Made by a program: the position numbers and the translations under genes. DNA of 64,000 nt from Armillaria gallica (lineage: Eukaryota > Basidiomycota > Agaricomycetes > Agaricales > Physalacriaceae). This document shows, piece by piece, positions 24,068 through 37,896 of the stretch (position 1 is its first letter; the number at the start of each line of letters is the position of its first letter). The notes below the pieces were generated by a model that did not search any database, was not told the origin of the DNA, and was given only the letters and a program-made list of their open reading frames with translations. Location: NCBI GenBank assembly GCA_037576215.1, contig JBANDB010000009.1, positions 186,001-250,000 on the forward strand, read 5' to 3'.

Positions 24068-24182
24068 CAAGCCTATGCCCCGTGTCTTCGTCATGATTGC
24101 CAGACCCTCATACCTCGGGTCTTGGCAACCTGACTGCGACACGGAGCTTCGGCTTGTTGGGGCCCGCCCCAAACCCGGCTTT
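24068..24182 (-). repeat. Helitron 3'-terminal hairpin block (non-autonomous copy)
   Basis: The plus strand shows nested arms: ACAAGCC pairs with GGCTTGT, CCGTGTC with GACACGG, and GCCAGACCC with GGGTCTTGGC, followed by a second hairpin TTGGGGC-CC-GCCCCAA. The same architecture occurs at 53556-53670. Terminal hairpins mark Helitron 3' ends, so this is the likely termination signal. Confidence 0.7.
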
Positions 24183-26153
24183 TTACTAAGATATATTATT
24201 GAATCTCTGTTGTTTGTTTGAAGCTACTGCAATGGAGCAAAATGCTTTTTATAAGTGCTATAAAGTATTGTTCTGTTACTTCTGTAAGCCATGTAATGGA
24301 TGAGTAGGGACTCTCATAATTTGGGTGATCATTGTTAATAGTTGTCATTACTGGCAGGAGAGAGGGAGATGTCCCTGACTCAGATATCTGACATGGTGGG
24401 CTGCTATGGTTATCATTTGAACTCTGGTCATTTCTATAAGACTTACATCTATTGACATTCATTTCTCATTGCTTGATACTCACTTTTAGGGATCTGCATC
24501 ATATTTGTATTTATGGAATTATAGGATAGTTCATACAGGTCCTGTATGGGTTTGCTTAATATAGGTAATTTTGTCTATAATTTACTGTGATCTGATAGAT
24601 ACTAATCTTATTTGTGTATCTAAAACAAATTTGGTCTAAAAGAATTTTGGAATCACTTGGCATTGCTAAAAATACAGTTGACAGATATGGTTATGACCCA
24701 TACCATTGACGGTTTCAGCCCATACAGTGATGGTACAGGTCAACCTGTATATTTCATGGTTGTATCCATGTATGGATATGGTGTGGATCCCTACTCACTT
24801 TATTGCTATAGCATGGATAAGTAGTCTCAGTTGAAGCTCAGTTAGGAGCCTGTCACACTAATGATTTGCTGTGGGGAGAGTAGAGGCTTGGTAGAGGCAG
24901 CAAATTTGAAACTCACCTGGCCTGCATCATGGTATGGCAATGGTCATTTATGATATGGTAACTGGGTAAGTACATCATAGCTGAATTGTTAAAGTCAAAG
25001 CCCTCTGGAGCACCTCACATGCTATGATCCCATCTTCTTGCTTATCATTGCAATGATCCCCTTCTTGGACATTATAACTATTAGTTCATTTCTATGTTTT
25101 AGTCATTACTTATGTTTAGGGATGTGCATTGTACTGTTACAGATACAACTGTAGACCATATAAAAATTATTGGCCATGGTGCAGTACAGTTGATGTCATA
25201 TCCATACCATGTCCATATGATCGTCCATATATAGATATCTGGTGCCAAAGGGTGAGTATTATGTGCTTCTTTAGGTCATAGGTACTAACCTTTATGGCAT
25301 AAGATAGTCTTCTGTCCCTCCCTCAATGACAGTATTGAAACTGTATGAATACAGCCATATTTTAGGTCTTTAAAGTTGGCCACAGTATGGACCCATATCT
25401 GTTTACACTGTACATAGCCACCATACTACAGGTATGATGCACATCTCTATTTATGTTTCCTTGCTTCTTCAGACTTTGAAGTAGTATGTATATCTTATAA
25501 TTTGTACTTGTTACCTCAGCTTGTTGCTCTACATGGACAAAGAAAGGCTGAGAAGAGCTGTTCTGTATTTTTTGTATTTTTTGCCTTACTTACATCTCAC
25601 AGCATAGCATGGCATAGCACATATTCTTATAGGTAATATTATCAGCCTATTCCTCTACATAGACAGAGAAAGGCTGATCATAGCATGTATTCTTACATCA
25701 ATGGTCTCCTTGCCAAAGTCTCATAATAAACAAATTATGGCATAGTCAGTACATGTATATGCATTACCTGTCCCTGAATGGTCTCCTGGCCCCTAATCCT
25801 ACCTGCTAATTTTTTATTTGATGTTTATTGTTCACTTATTGCTTGCTCAATGCTCATTGTTTGATACTCACTTTGAAGCCTACAGTGTCCTGTCAGCATG
25901 CATAGACTAATAGTCAGTGGATAGTCTCAGTTCAGTGAATACTGGGTGCTGGACATGCTCCAATGATTTGCAATGTGGGGATGGAACACCGGTAAAGGTA
26001 TGCAGCGGCAGCAGAACTCATAGAGAGGCAGAAGGTGGCAGCAACAGCAGTGCAACAAAATTGAAACTCAGCCAGAATAAGCTGTGGTCTGGCAATGGCC
26101 GGAAAATTCAAACTCAGCTTATTTGTCATCATCCACCTCTCTTATTATATAGA
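24068..26153 (-). mobile_element. non-autonomous Helitron, 2,086 bp, inside a Plavaka intron
   Basis: On the minus strand the element starts TCTATATAATAAGAGAGGTG and ends in a hairpin-rich tail finishing CATAGGCTTG, inserted between a host A and T. Both ends match the helicase-bearing Helitron at 53556-59089. Removing it leaves a 52-nt GT-AG intron (24047-24067 joined to 26154-26184), a normal size here. It encodes no protein that I can see; its interior is AT-rich with short repeated phrases. The last bases (CTTG) are not the usual CTRR, so the exact end is inferred from where the two copies stop matching. Confidence 0.75.
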
Positions 26154-28234
26154 TACATGTAAAAGTTACTCATAATCCATTCAGAATGTCTTTTGGAGCA
26201 TTGAGCACTGTGATGTTCATCAGGCTCTCTCTTTTGACCATTTGCATGCATTTCATAATGGTCTTTTTGGTGACCATTTACACAAGGAAGTTATTCTGAG
26301 AATTGAGAAATTAGGATTTGGTCAACAAGCCAATGATCTGTACGTCAAACAAATATCTTGTGAGTTTTACTCGACTAATCCCTATAACAAGACTAGCAAA
26401 TTTTCCTTCTTGGAAGGATTTGTATCATTTTAAACAAGGATTTATAAATGTAACATTCACCGATGGACGAAAGTATGAGGCTCTTACAAAGGTATCCTTA
26501 TTTTCTAACATTTTATCTGTTGGCTGATCTTATCAACCCTTAAAGCAACTGATCTTTATTGCGCACAATATTCTTACTCCAAAAAGCGATCCCATTGGAT
26601 ATATTCTTCTCCAAGCCTTACGAGTGTATATGGAACTTGATATGTATGCTGGGCTTTCTCTCCATATGTCTAGCACTCTTCAAGCAGGACGAACCAAGCG
26701 GTCAATATTTATCGCTCTAATCGAAGTATGTCTTCTGGTGCTTTAATCTCCAATCTGTTGACTCATTGTACTTCAGAAATATGACGAGGCTGTACGAGAG
26801 GAGTATGAAGTGGCCAAACAAGCTGCTTTGGAAGCTGACAAAGCCCCACCAAAAAAACCGCCCAAGAACTGGGATTTTCCAAAAATCCACTCACTGAAAC
26901 ATCTTTTTGACGAGATTGAAGCCAAAGGAGTAACCCTTAACTATAATACCAAGCCAAATAAAAGCATGCACGGATCGTTTAAAGAGTCATATCAGCGACG
27001 CACAAACTTCAAGGATATTGCAAAACAGGTAAATGACTGTTTTATTTTATAACTTGTAAAACTAACCGAAGTCGTGTCTGGTTTAGATTCTCAGAGTTGA
27101 CTAATGGTATAGTGCGACATCATTCATTTGACAGCAGATCAATCTGCATGATCGGAAACTTGAAGCCAGTCAAGCTCGTGTGGCAGAAGCAGAAGCAGAG
27201 GAGCACGATGCCTCACTTGCCGATGAAGAGGAGGCAGCGATGGTGCAATTAGATTATGCTCTAGCTGCTTCAGTACATGGTCATCGTGGAAAAGGTGGGG
27301 GAAAACTCTCAATCGCTGAGGTGGAGGATAAAGCTGCAGAGAATCGTGATTACCGTGGCTTTCAAGAGCGCCTGTCAAATCACATGGCAAAGCATTTCAA
27401 GAAGTGCCCAGAGGAGCTTCCACTCGTTAATGGTGCTACTGCAGCATTTGAAGGGTTTTCATCTGAAGATTTGGTTCAAGTCTTTCTTTTCTCTTCGTTA
27501 TCTCTGCATCTCACAGAAAGTATTACTTCAGGTAGTCCAATATGGAATGCTCAAGTCCTATTACACCAGTCTCGCCGACTGGAGGCCCACTACTGATATT
27601 CTGCGGTGTTCTCCTAGTTTCAACCATTGCCCCCGATATGATTTTGTCCTTGCCCAGACAGAAGCCGGACCTCTGTTTGTGCAGCTAGTGATGATATTCG
27701 AGTGCAATGTGCATGGGAAGATGTTTCCCCTCATGCTTGTTCGGCCATTCGATCAACCTGCAGGAGGACACAGTGAGCAAAAAGATCGAGATCTGGGACT
27801 GTATCACGTCAAAACCAAACCAAACGGCCCCCCTTGCCTGATCTCTATCTATTCAGTCTTGCGAGGTGCTCTGCTAATTGAAGATACAGCAGCACCAAAG
27901 GAATATCTTGTGGTTGACATGGTTGATTCGGATATGTTCCTGAGAATGCAGTCCCTCTCTTATGTAGGCAAACCAGCCAGTCGACGGAATTAGTTTTCCT
28001 TGTCATTGGACATCCAGATGCATTTCTCAGATTCATGTTTGTAAGTCCTCTTCAAAAGTCATCGTATAAGGGCTCAGACTTGTCTTTTCTAGCCTCTATA
28101 TCAGTTAGACAACAAGAGAATAGCACGCGTGGCCTCATGTAGGTAGACTCCTGGTGGATGCATTTCAAGGCCTTCTTTAGTTCTCAGTGCCGGTCTTTTT
28201 GATCCACCGAGTCAAGGATGTCTCTGTACCTCGC

Positions 28235-28250
28235 ATATATATATATATAT
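28235..28250. repeat. (AT)n microsatellite
   Basis: Eight uninterrupted AT units downstream of the Plavaka gene. Confidence 0.9.
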
Positions 28251-28281
28251 CACTATCTACAGCGTCTTCTCTTCAGTTGTA

Positions 28282-28443
28282 TTAAGCCCCTTATAACAAC
28301 TTGAAAGTGCCTTGCAAGGGAAATAAAATGGGATCTAAATCTTATTGCAAATCTTATCTCTGCCTTATCATCTCAGATAATGATTATATCTCGCTTATCA
28401 CACGTTATCATGTCATTTCTAATCTTATCACGGGGCTTATAAA
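28282..28443. repeat. possible MITE with imperfect inverted ends
   Basis: The left end TTAAGCCCCTTATAAC is imperfectly inverted at the right end (reverse complement TTTATAAGCCCCGTGATAAG). The interior is rich in TTATC motifs. No clear target duplication was found. Confidence 0.3.
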
Positions 28444-31400
28444 CTGAGCTACCTTATAAGGCTACTACCAAATCTCCGAGACTTGCATGCTCTACCCTCT
28501 AGGTTTTGGCTAAACATGTTCCCTTTTCCTCCTGTATTCCTTTGTGCTTGCATTCCAGTCTTTTCAAAAATTGCTTTCTATTGTAAATGATATCCAGAGT
28601 TAGCTGCAAACAGAATTCTTACTAAAGATAGGGTCATATATGATCTTGATGGTGAAAATGTTGACATGCTGGGTTTCTGTGGGTGGGTAGTCAGGGTTCA
28701 ATTCCCCTCAGACTATACCTCCTGAGGCATGTCTACTCTATTCTATGTGTAATGTTCCGCTTCAGGATCCAGATTTAACCATGAAGGAATAAGTTAAGGT
28801 ATCATCGCTATGCAGTACACTGAGTTACTCGATTGTATCTCATAAGAGGGTAACTCAAAACATGGACTGGAATATTACTTTAAGTAATCATTATGAATAA
28901 TAGGTACCATACCATTCGACTACGCCAGTGGTGTGCTTTCAAATGTAAAATGCAGTACATGCCTGACTATTTTGTTTAGTGATTAGTAGCTGACATCCCT
29001 ACCAAAGTATGAGATGATTACTCTGTGGATACTGTGGATACTTAATCATTCATCTTTCATGATATTTACATAGCCAGAGCTTGGTCATCAAAGTGTACCA
29101 GCCAACATAGACCTGATTCTCAGGGCAGCCTGTGAGTCTTCACAGTACAGTGGAATTTACAACAATGCTGGTGTCTTGATAGCATAAAAATTGACCATTA
29201 AAACTATTTATCCCTGGGAAAGGCATAGTCTAGACCATTAATATGTTGAGTACCAGTAGCAAAACATTCTTCATGTATTTGTGGAATGAATGAGGTTCAA
29301 ATCTCTCCAGGTGCGTTTAGCAGTAGGAAAGACATGAAGCCTGATTTTTTTGCATCACACTGTGATTTCCATTCAGGTCCACATCCACTCATCCTATGTT
29401 CAAAGGTAATACCAGATCACAAAGACTTTTTTATTCAAGACCTTGGTAGAGTAGCCTCCACAGTGGGCTCTACCAACTGCCTCTTTGCTTTTTGGTCCTT
29501 TCTCTATGCAACCTATCAAACCAATTGAAGGTCCTGGTTGGTTGATGGCTCTGATTCACATCCCAGTGCAGCTTGCCTTATATCAGAGCTCATTCTTGTC
29601 CACAAAGAAACTGACTTATGTTCTTGTGTTTCTATCTGCTTCTATTGCATAAGAATCCCCTATGAACTTGAGGGTTTGTATGTGTAGTGTTGGGTGTGGG
29701 TGTGATCAGTGTCTTTGATGCTGTTGCATTTCTAGCTTGCATGCACAGAGTCTCTTCAACACATGGGCCAATGTTTTCTTGAGGCCTTGGCATTGTAACA
29801 GCCTTAGTAAACACAGTCTGTAGTTGCTGTAGCTGTAATTATTGTGGCTGGAAGGGTACTCATGTCAATCACATCATTTTCATTAAGTGATCAATGGGCA
29901 CATCAACTGGGTGCTTCTGAGTGATGCAGCAATTCTGTTTTAGGATGATTGTGGATCACTGATGCCTTGCCATGATAAAATACTACAATTATGATGCATA
30001 ACGAGATGGGATGGGTAACAAAGTGTGTGAGGAGTGGTTGCTGTAGGGTGAAAGTGGTATTGCTGTCTGTGCAAAGATTGGTTTACTGAAAGGCCATTGA
30101 AGGGATGGTAGCATTAATTAGCAGGGAAAATCCATGAATTCTGAGCATACAGAGCCTGAAGGCTCATCATTGTTGCTCTTGAACTCTATTTTGTATGCCA
30201 TGTCTATCTAACTCATATGATCATCAGGGCAGAGGAGTAATTAGACTTATAATGCTCTATATTAGTATAAAATATGATTTCCTTCAGTTTGGACTTTGAT
30301 TTGAATGTATGGTGTATGAAATACCTGTAAAATGGTGTGTTTAAGGTAATTTTGTAATGATAATTAATGCATTTCTATTCACAGGGTAGAGTACAGGACT
30401 AAATAACTGATTTTCAACTAAAATAGGCTGTTTAAGAGTAGTCTATTATATATTTGTGGGCTAGAATTGCTTCAGAATCACAAAACCCAAAGTAATGTGA
30501 GCTGCCACCCAATGGAGATTGGTCCAGCAATGTCCAAGAATTGTTGAAATCTTTCTTTTCTTGCCAACCAGGGATTCAGAACACTTTTCAGAGTAATAGG
30601 AAAATTAAATACAGTCTGTATATGCATTCCATGTTTATATGATAACAATTTACCACTGTAATACACTGAAAATTTGTACTGCTTTCAAAAATTACCCCAT
30701 GTACTGCTTGATTGGGAATGCTATACTCCCATGGTGGATACATCCAAGTGTGCACAGATGTATCCAGCCAAAATACATCACAGGTGGGTGTGAAAGTGGT
30801 GCAAGTATCACATATATTATTTTTTGGGCTAGTAGATTTTTTATTGGAGGCAGACAATGAGTGGGAGGGTAGGAAATTCAATACTGCCTGAGCCAGTGGC
30901 CAACCCATCTATTTATGGGGTGGCTGTGTTTTCAGGTGATCAGTAAATGATCTGACATACTGTCCCAAATGGTAAATGACAAAATATTTGACAGGAACAG
31001 AATTTGTGCAGAAAAAAAGAGAAAATTCATGCTGAATAGTAAAAAAAGTTTTCCCCCCCATTCAGATTTTTTTCCAAACCAAGGCTGAATTGAGCTTTGT
31101 GGTTATATCCAGGGTATTGAGGCTCAGATATACAGCTGAGGCTAAAAAAAGGGTGTTATCTCGAATTAGGATGAGATTGGAAAATGGCAAACCTACCTCT
31201 GTATGTACAAGAAGGAGTTTCCATCTGCTATCCTTGGACTACATCCTTATCCTGAGACAAAGGGTTCATGCAATTATTCCTGGCCTTTCTTGAAGCTCAT
31301 GCTGCAGCTATGGCTTCCTCACAAGTAACGATGGTCAAGATCAATGACTTACCATTATTCTAAGGCTCCACTGACCTAATGCATCAATACAACACATGGT

Positions 31401-33022
31401 TTGCAGATGTGGCTGTGATGCCAAACCCTGCTTGAACCCCATACTTTGATCATAAAGTCCATTTCACAATAATCAACTGGGAAGGCTGGTGATGAAGGAT
31501 CCTCTACTGTCTGAATGAATGGTTGGCCCTCAAAGCACAATTAGACTACTGTCTGGTATGAGAAGGGAGATTATCTGTTGCTGTGTTTCTCTGAGCCAAC
31601 CCCTATCAAAGTACAATCAATCAAAGAGAACAAGTGCAGAATTTCAGAACTATATGGCCCTTGTTTGATGCTCACCACAATTGCAACATAACCAAACTGA
31701 TTGAAAGGAGGAAGAATCTAGTACATACATATGCCTCCAAATGCAGACAGAGTTTCGACTATGAATCAGAAGCCAAATTGTCAGACAAGGTGACAGAAAG
31801 TAACCTCATTTGGACTTTTCCTAATTCATACTGAGAAGAGGGACTTTCTCCTGGATTCCTTTCTACCAGTGAACTTCTGAAGCACATCCTGGAAAGGCCA
31901 ATTCAACTAATGACTCCTGGGATTGATCATCCCTACTCAGCCTTGCTGGATCATTACCACTCAGAATCTGGTACAGCCATGGGTTGCTTCCAAGAGCCAT
32001 GTACCCTGTCTCCCATAGCTCTAGAAATGGTCAAGTGATATCATGAAAGGGAGGGTTTTGACAGAGGCTCTTCAACACCCAGATCCCTAACATGATTCTC
32101 CAGAGACTCCCTCACACCTAGCTGGAAGTCACAGTCTTCACCATGATTGACTCACCATAGCAAGTCTCCTGAATCTTACAGGAGAAGTGCCTTGTGGAGT
32201 TATACAGGAGACAACAGTCCCAATCATTGGACTTGTTCCTTCACTACAGCTTCACTATACAAGAGCAGATACTTATGTGAATCCCTCCATATCAGAAATC
32301 TGTTCTGGGTGCTTCTTCATCTAGTCTATCTCAGTGCTTGTTACACATCCTGAACCACAAGAACCACCAAGTCCAGAAAGTCACCTCACAGAGAGATCTA
32401 GTATGGTGGGGCAACGAGTGGGTATTCACACAGTCAAACCTTCTTCATCCATGGAAGAATGAGTTTAGGCAGGAGTTGCTCCCAAAGGCATTCATCATAC
32501 TATCTGATGATGTGGAGGTCCTACTAAAGTATTAGGCAGCCTCAGGAGTGGGACAGGGAGATATTCAAACCCTTCTATTGTATGCCCTCAAGAGGGATGT
32601 ACTCATTCAATTTGCTATATGCTGCTCCAATGCCTCTAGATTCATCAACATTCACATGCCCATCAGAGATCAGAAGTCTAAATTGTTATGGAAGGCCTAT
32701 TATTCCTTCTCTTTGCAAGAGCTATCAAAACCCATCTGCACCAAAGGACAAGAGCTCACCAATGAGTATCACTCTCACTTGGCTCTCACCTTTGTGCAGC
32801 CACATGCCAGTTGTTTTGTATGGGCCAGAATGGTGATAGGATTCATTGCTCAATGGTTCACACCTAACTATCAAGACTTGCTTGCTCAGTTTCTTAAGGG
32901 CCCTTCACCCTAAGTGATGGTACTGCACATGAGAGAAGACAACACTACCACCAATGACAGTGAAAACCTCAAATGGGGAAAGATCACACCTAATGACATC
33001 TCCAACTATTGGAGTCCTATTC

Positions 33023-33414
33023 TATTAGACCCGAACCCCTAACTAGAGTAAGTGACGGCTGTCTCGCGTTCAGGCAGTCACCGTCAAGTCTCTAACTGAT
33101 AGGAGATAAGGCTAACTCTTAGCTTTCAGCAACAATTAGTGAAATAAGTTTGGTATGGATTAAAGATAGTTCGAAGCTGGGGAATACACAGTGAGAACTA
33201 CTACTTAAATACTAAAAGTGAGGGTTTAAGAATAAGCCATTCGAGAAGGATAGAACTCGAGCACGCAATATCGAAGTGGTATCGCGTGAGCGATAACATG
33301 GGAACTGGATGATAGTATGAGAACATTGAGCGAGTACTCGGTTATGCACCGGATGAAACGGCCCGGAATGGTGAATTAGGTAAGTAAAAGGAAAAAAGTG
33401 AATAAATCATAACA
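33023..33414 (-). repeat. 3' LTR of copy B, 392 bp
   Basis: Begins TGTTATGATTTATTC on the minus strand and is preceded (element sense) by the purine tract AAGGAGGGGGTAA, which primes plus-strand DNA synthesis in this family. Confidence 0.93.
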
Positions 33415-33429
33415 TTACCCCCTCCTTAA
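33415..33429 (-). promoter_or_regulatory. polypurine tract of copy B
   Basis: The minus strand reads AAGGAGGGGGTAA directly before the 3' LTR. Element C has AAGGGGGGGGTAA in the same place. Confidence 0.75.
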
Positions 33430-36400
33430 GGCAGGCATCCCGACTGCTGTTAAGGTATTTCATCTGGTTCAAAGGGCAATTTAGTGTCTGTGGATGGATC
33501 GTTGTGTCCCCCTAGCCAGTCCCAGTCTGCTTCCTCTCGTTGGTACCACATCTTCTTGCCCATGAATGGGTCTGTATATGATTCCCATTCTGGTTCATTG
33601 GCATGGATTTGGTCAACGTGTTCAGAGAGGAACTCCTCAATTAATTTGTCTGTGTCCATGTTGTCCTCTTGCACCCAGCTATTGGATTCTGGACCATATC
33701 CCTTCCATTTGATGAAGTAGTCCATTACTCTTCTTGGTGGTTCTCCTTGTTTTCCCCAAACTGTTCGTTGTCGACTGTCTAGGACTTTTTCGACTTTGTA
33801 TAGTTCTTCGCCATCTACTAGGTCTGGTGGAGGCAGCGGCGGTTGTTCTTGGTTAGGGAATGCTGGAGGAATGTATGGAGTAAGTAATGATTCATTGAAG
33901 GTTGGGTGAATTTTCCAGTTGGCTGGTAGCTTTAGAGTGTATGCTGAGGCGCCCTTTTTGCTTTTGATCTCGAAGGGGCCCATGCATTTATTGTCAAGCT
34001 TTTTTTTGGGTTGAGGGAGATGGAGATTCGTTGTATTGAGCCAGACCTTGTCGCCCACTTTGTACTCGATGGCTGGGTGCTTGTTTTTGTCATATTGCAC
34101 CTTCATTTGTACTGCAGCCTTTTTGAGTGATTTCTTGGTGGCGGAATGAATCTCCTGCATTTTGGAGACGAAGGAGTTTGAGGTGGGGGTGCAGAAAGGA
34201 GCGGTGGGTTTCGTTACTGGTAGAACATTGGGGAGGTAACCATAATTGACTTCAAAGGGACTTCTACCGGTTGTGGAATGGGTTTGATTATTATGAGCGA
34301 ATGCGGCAAGAGATAGCCATTCTGCCCAGTTGGTTTGGAGGTGATTGACAAACATACAGAGATATTTTTCGATCTCTTGATTAACTCGTTCAGTTTGTTT
34401 GTCTGTCTGAGGGTGGTATGCTGTCGACTGGTTTCCTTTTATCTGGAGCAGCTCATAGAGGTCCTTCATGAATTTGGATACGAATACTGTTCCACGATCT
34501 GAGATGACAACTTGAGGCATCCTGTGTTTGGTGTACACCTCGTCCCATAGGATTTTGGCCCATCCTTCCAACGACAATTCTGTGGAGCATGCGATGGGGA
34601 TAATTTCCTTGGAGAAGCAATCCACGATTACAAGAATAGCATTGTAGCCATTGCTCTTTGGTAGACCTGTGACCAGGTTGACTGAAATATGAGTCCAGGG
34701 TCAGGACAGTATTTTGTTGGGGTGTAAGGGTGCCACTTTCGCTTGAGTGCTACTCTTCATGCGTTGGCACATTTTGCAGGCTCGTATGTAGGCTTTAACA
34801 TCATTTTTCATCTTTGGCCACCAGAACTCTTGTAGCACGAGTTCTTTGGTTTTCTCGATGCCTGGATGTCTGGCAGTGATATGATCGTGCGATCTAGCAA
34901 TGATTTCCCTGCATAAGGCATGGTTTCGGGGGACGTAGATCCTGCCATCATACCAGATCAGCCCATCGGTTAGCTTCATGCCACGATCATGGTTCAGAGA
35001 GCCGGCGACGGCTTTGTCCCAGAGGTGAGCATTTTTGGTAGCGGTTTTGACATTCTGATGGGTTTCTTCGATGGTGGGCATGATCATGGTTCTGAAGTGC
35101 TCTGGGGATAGGACTACTACCTGATTGTTGTCGTCTTGTCACTGATCATGATCAGCACGTTGAGAAAGGAGGTCTGCCTTCTTGTTTGCGGTCCCAGCTT
35201 TGTGATGAAGGGTGAAGTGATATTCTGCTAGTTCGGTGATCCATTGAGCTTGCCATCAATTTACTTTTTGTGGCTTTTGGAAATATTGAAGATTTTGATG
35301 GTCAGTCCAGATCTTGAAATCTTGGTATGCACCCATGAGGTAGTGCCTCCATTCTTCAAGAGCGAGCATGATTGCTAGGAGTTCCTTGTCGTAAATCTTG
35401 TAGTTATGCTCGGTAACTGAGAGAGACTTTGACAGGAACAACACGGGTCTCCACTTGCCATCCTGCTCCTGAGAGAGAACTGTGCCAATGGCCCCTTCGC
35501 TAGCATCTGCTTCTACTCGGAACTTTCCTTCGTTCATTGGTATCACGAGCACCACGTCCTCTGCTAACTGCTTCTTCAACTGCTCTTAGGCCTCCTGCTG
35601 AGCCTTTCCCCATTTCCACGTGTCATTCCCCATCAACTGGGTCATAGGTTTCACGATCTTGCTATAGTTTTTTATGAAACAGCGATAGAAGTTGGTGAAC
35701 CCGAGGAAGGACTGGAGTTCCTTCTTCTTGGTAGGTGTCGGCCAATCGATTATGCCCTTGGTTTTGACAGGGTCCATACAAATGCTTCCTTCGCTGATAA
35801 TGATGCCTAGATACTCCATTTCCAACACCTCAAACTCGCACTTCTCAGCTTAAAGGAACAACTTGTGCTTTCATAGTGTCACCAATACTTCTCTCATGAT
35901 TTGGCAATGCTCTTCTTTAGTTTTGGACATGATGAGGATGTCATTGAGGTAAATGGTTACCTTCTCTGACGCAATAAGGTCCTTGAAGATATTGTTCATC
36001 ATCCACTGGAAGGTGGCTGGAGAGTTGGTGAGCCTGAAGAACATTACCATGGGTTGAAACAGTCCACGATTAGTTCTAAAGGCCACCTTCCACTTGTCCC
36101 CCATCTTGATGCGAACATTATTGTACCCCCATTATATGTCAAGCTTGTAGAAATACTTGGCCCCCCATAACTTGTCCATGAGTTCTGAGATTAAAGGAAG
36201 CGGATAATGGTTTTTGACGGTCATCTTGTTAAGCTTTCAATAATCCTGGACTGGTCTTAGTTTTCCATCCTTCTTTTTGACGAAGAAGAAAGGGGATGCC
36301 ATGGGTGATTTAGAAGGACGTATTCTGCCACTGGATAAGTTCTCGTCGAGAAATTTGTCCAGCTCCTCTTGTTCTGCTTGATTAAGTGGGTAGACTTTGC

Positions 36401-37896
36401 AGTTGAGATTGGCGTTGGCGTTTGGAATGAGTTTGATGGCATGATCCCATGGTTTGGGTTCAGGGAGTTTGTCGAAGTTTTCTTTGTCGAATAAATCTCT
36501 GAAGTCCCTGCACCACTCGGGTACCATTTCCTCAAACATCTTTGCCTTCTTTTCTGCATTGGCTTTGGCTGCTAGATCGTTGGCCACATGTCGCATTGCC
36601 CTGAGGCAAATAGCTTCTTCAAAGCTTATCGCTAGGATCATATCTCCCTCCTCCAACTCTTCATCCCACTTGTCATATGGGTCTGCATCTGGTAATGAGA
36701 TCAGTTTATGATGACATTGGCATCTGGTGAAGGTCATCTTCCCTGTTCACCAGTTGATCAATGGATTGTGCCTGACCAGCCAATCGTGCCCTAGGAAGAT
36801 GTTGTGATCCTTCAACTCGGTGATGGCTAAGTCGATCTGTTTGGCATGGTCTCCAATAATGATGCATACTTCTGCAAAGGCGGTGATTTGTCCTGCGCTG
36901 TTCTTTGATCCGTCTGCATTATATACGGTGATGGGCACTGCTGTCACGTGGGTGGGAATGCTATGTTTCTCGACGAAAGTCTGATCAATAGCGCTGCTAG
37001 TGCAACCACTGTCAACAAGGGCCGAGGAAGAGATACTCGCATGATTTTCCAACATCTCGATCCAGATGTCAGTGGTCAGAGCCTTCTCATTCCTGCTCAC
37101 TCGACAGATGTAGCGTTTAGGCTGTTGTAACTCCTCCATCCATTCCAGCGCGTTAATGCGCTCAGCTTTTCATATGCCTTCAATCATTTCGTCGACTACT
37201 TCCTTGACTTGCGTTTTGTGAATCCAATTCTTTAGGATTGCCTTGGCTTCTGCCTCTGTCTTTGCCTCCTTGATTCCGTGCAATGTCCATTCTGCTCCAA
37301 ACAGTTTGAGCCACTCGTGTGGGACCTTCTCAGCCTTCACACCAGGGTCAGAGGACCTGGCTACCATCAGCTGGGTCACCTCAGGTGCTACAGGAATTTG
37401 GTTAGTCTCCTTGCTCCATTGGTAACTTGTATTGTCCTCATCATCAGGCACTTTGACCATGCTTACTTTAGGCCCCCTATTCACTGCCTGGGTGCTAGCG
37501 GCTTCAACCCCATTCTTCGGCTGAGGTTGATCAGTCGGGGCCATTGCGCATCCAACGGTTCTTGCCACATGTGTGTCTTCGTCGGGATCGCCCAGGGGAG
37601 CATTGGTTCATGGCAGCAAGCTTGGCTTGGTGATGGTGCCACCCCTCATGGCAAAGGCTCACTCAGAGATGTTGGGCTGCACTTGAGGTGTCGCAGAAGG
37701 CGCAACAGTCTCACCCTTTCACATCGGCTTTAGCGAGTTGTTCCGCCCTCCTTTCCTGGGGCCTGCATCGACAACGTTTTCAGGTGCATTCTGCTTGGGT
37801 TTTGGCGCCATCTCAGTCTCAGCTCCACACACCCTAGACCTGGTGATGGGCATCGCCTTCGCTTGTGCCATGGTCAGAGGCGGCACTGTCAACCGC

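Larger units (their letters stand above)
22231..27993 (+). pseudogene. Plavaka-type DNA transposase gene, with nonsense changes
   Basis: ATG 22231 (MQNNVKICSYCRDAFKS). The N-terminus is a C2-type zinc finger (CSYC, then H and C). The middle has the blocks I know from Plavaka transposases: YADKTRLSSFGTVQGYPVI, GNLPAHIHNGQGVGGGRV, LSADYEEQC, FDHLHAFHNGLFGDHL, NWDFPKIHSLKHLFDDI-like and YNTKPNKSMHGSFKESY. The C-terminus runs to SYVGKPASRRN and a TAG at 27993. Many introns of about 50 nt keep the frame. Breaks include TGA in the zinc finger (CGA expected, after AFKS) and TAA plus TGA near 27.1 kb (LRVD*WYSATSFI*QQ). One intron (24047-26184) has swollen to 2,138 bp by a Helitron. The transposase would cut and join element ends in the nucleus; this copy is probably dead. 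Confidence 0.85.
27994..33017. other. 5-kb stretch without recognisable genes
   Basis: Only short frames are present. The last 1.5 kb before copy B keeps fragments that look like decayed coding sequence (for example 32548-32913), but I could not assign a family. Confidence 0.5.

Noticed and set aside
24068..24182. Small structured RNA gene followed by a T-run
   Set aside because: The block recurs at the end of a Helitron and matches nothing I know among fungal RNAs; a transposon terminus explains it better.
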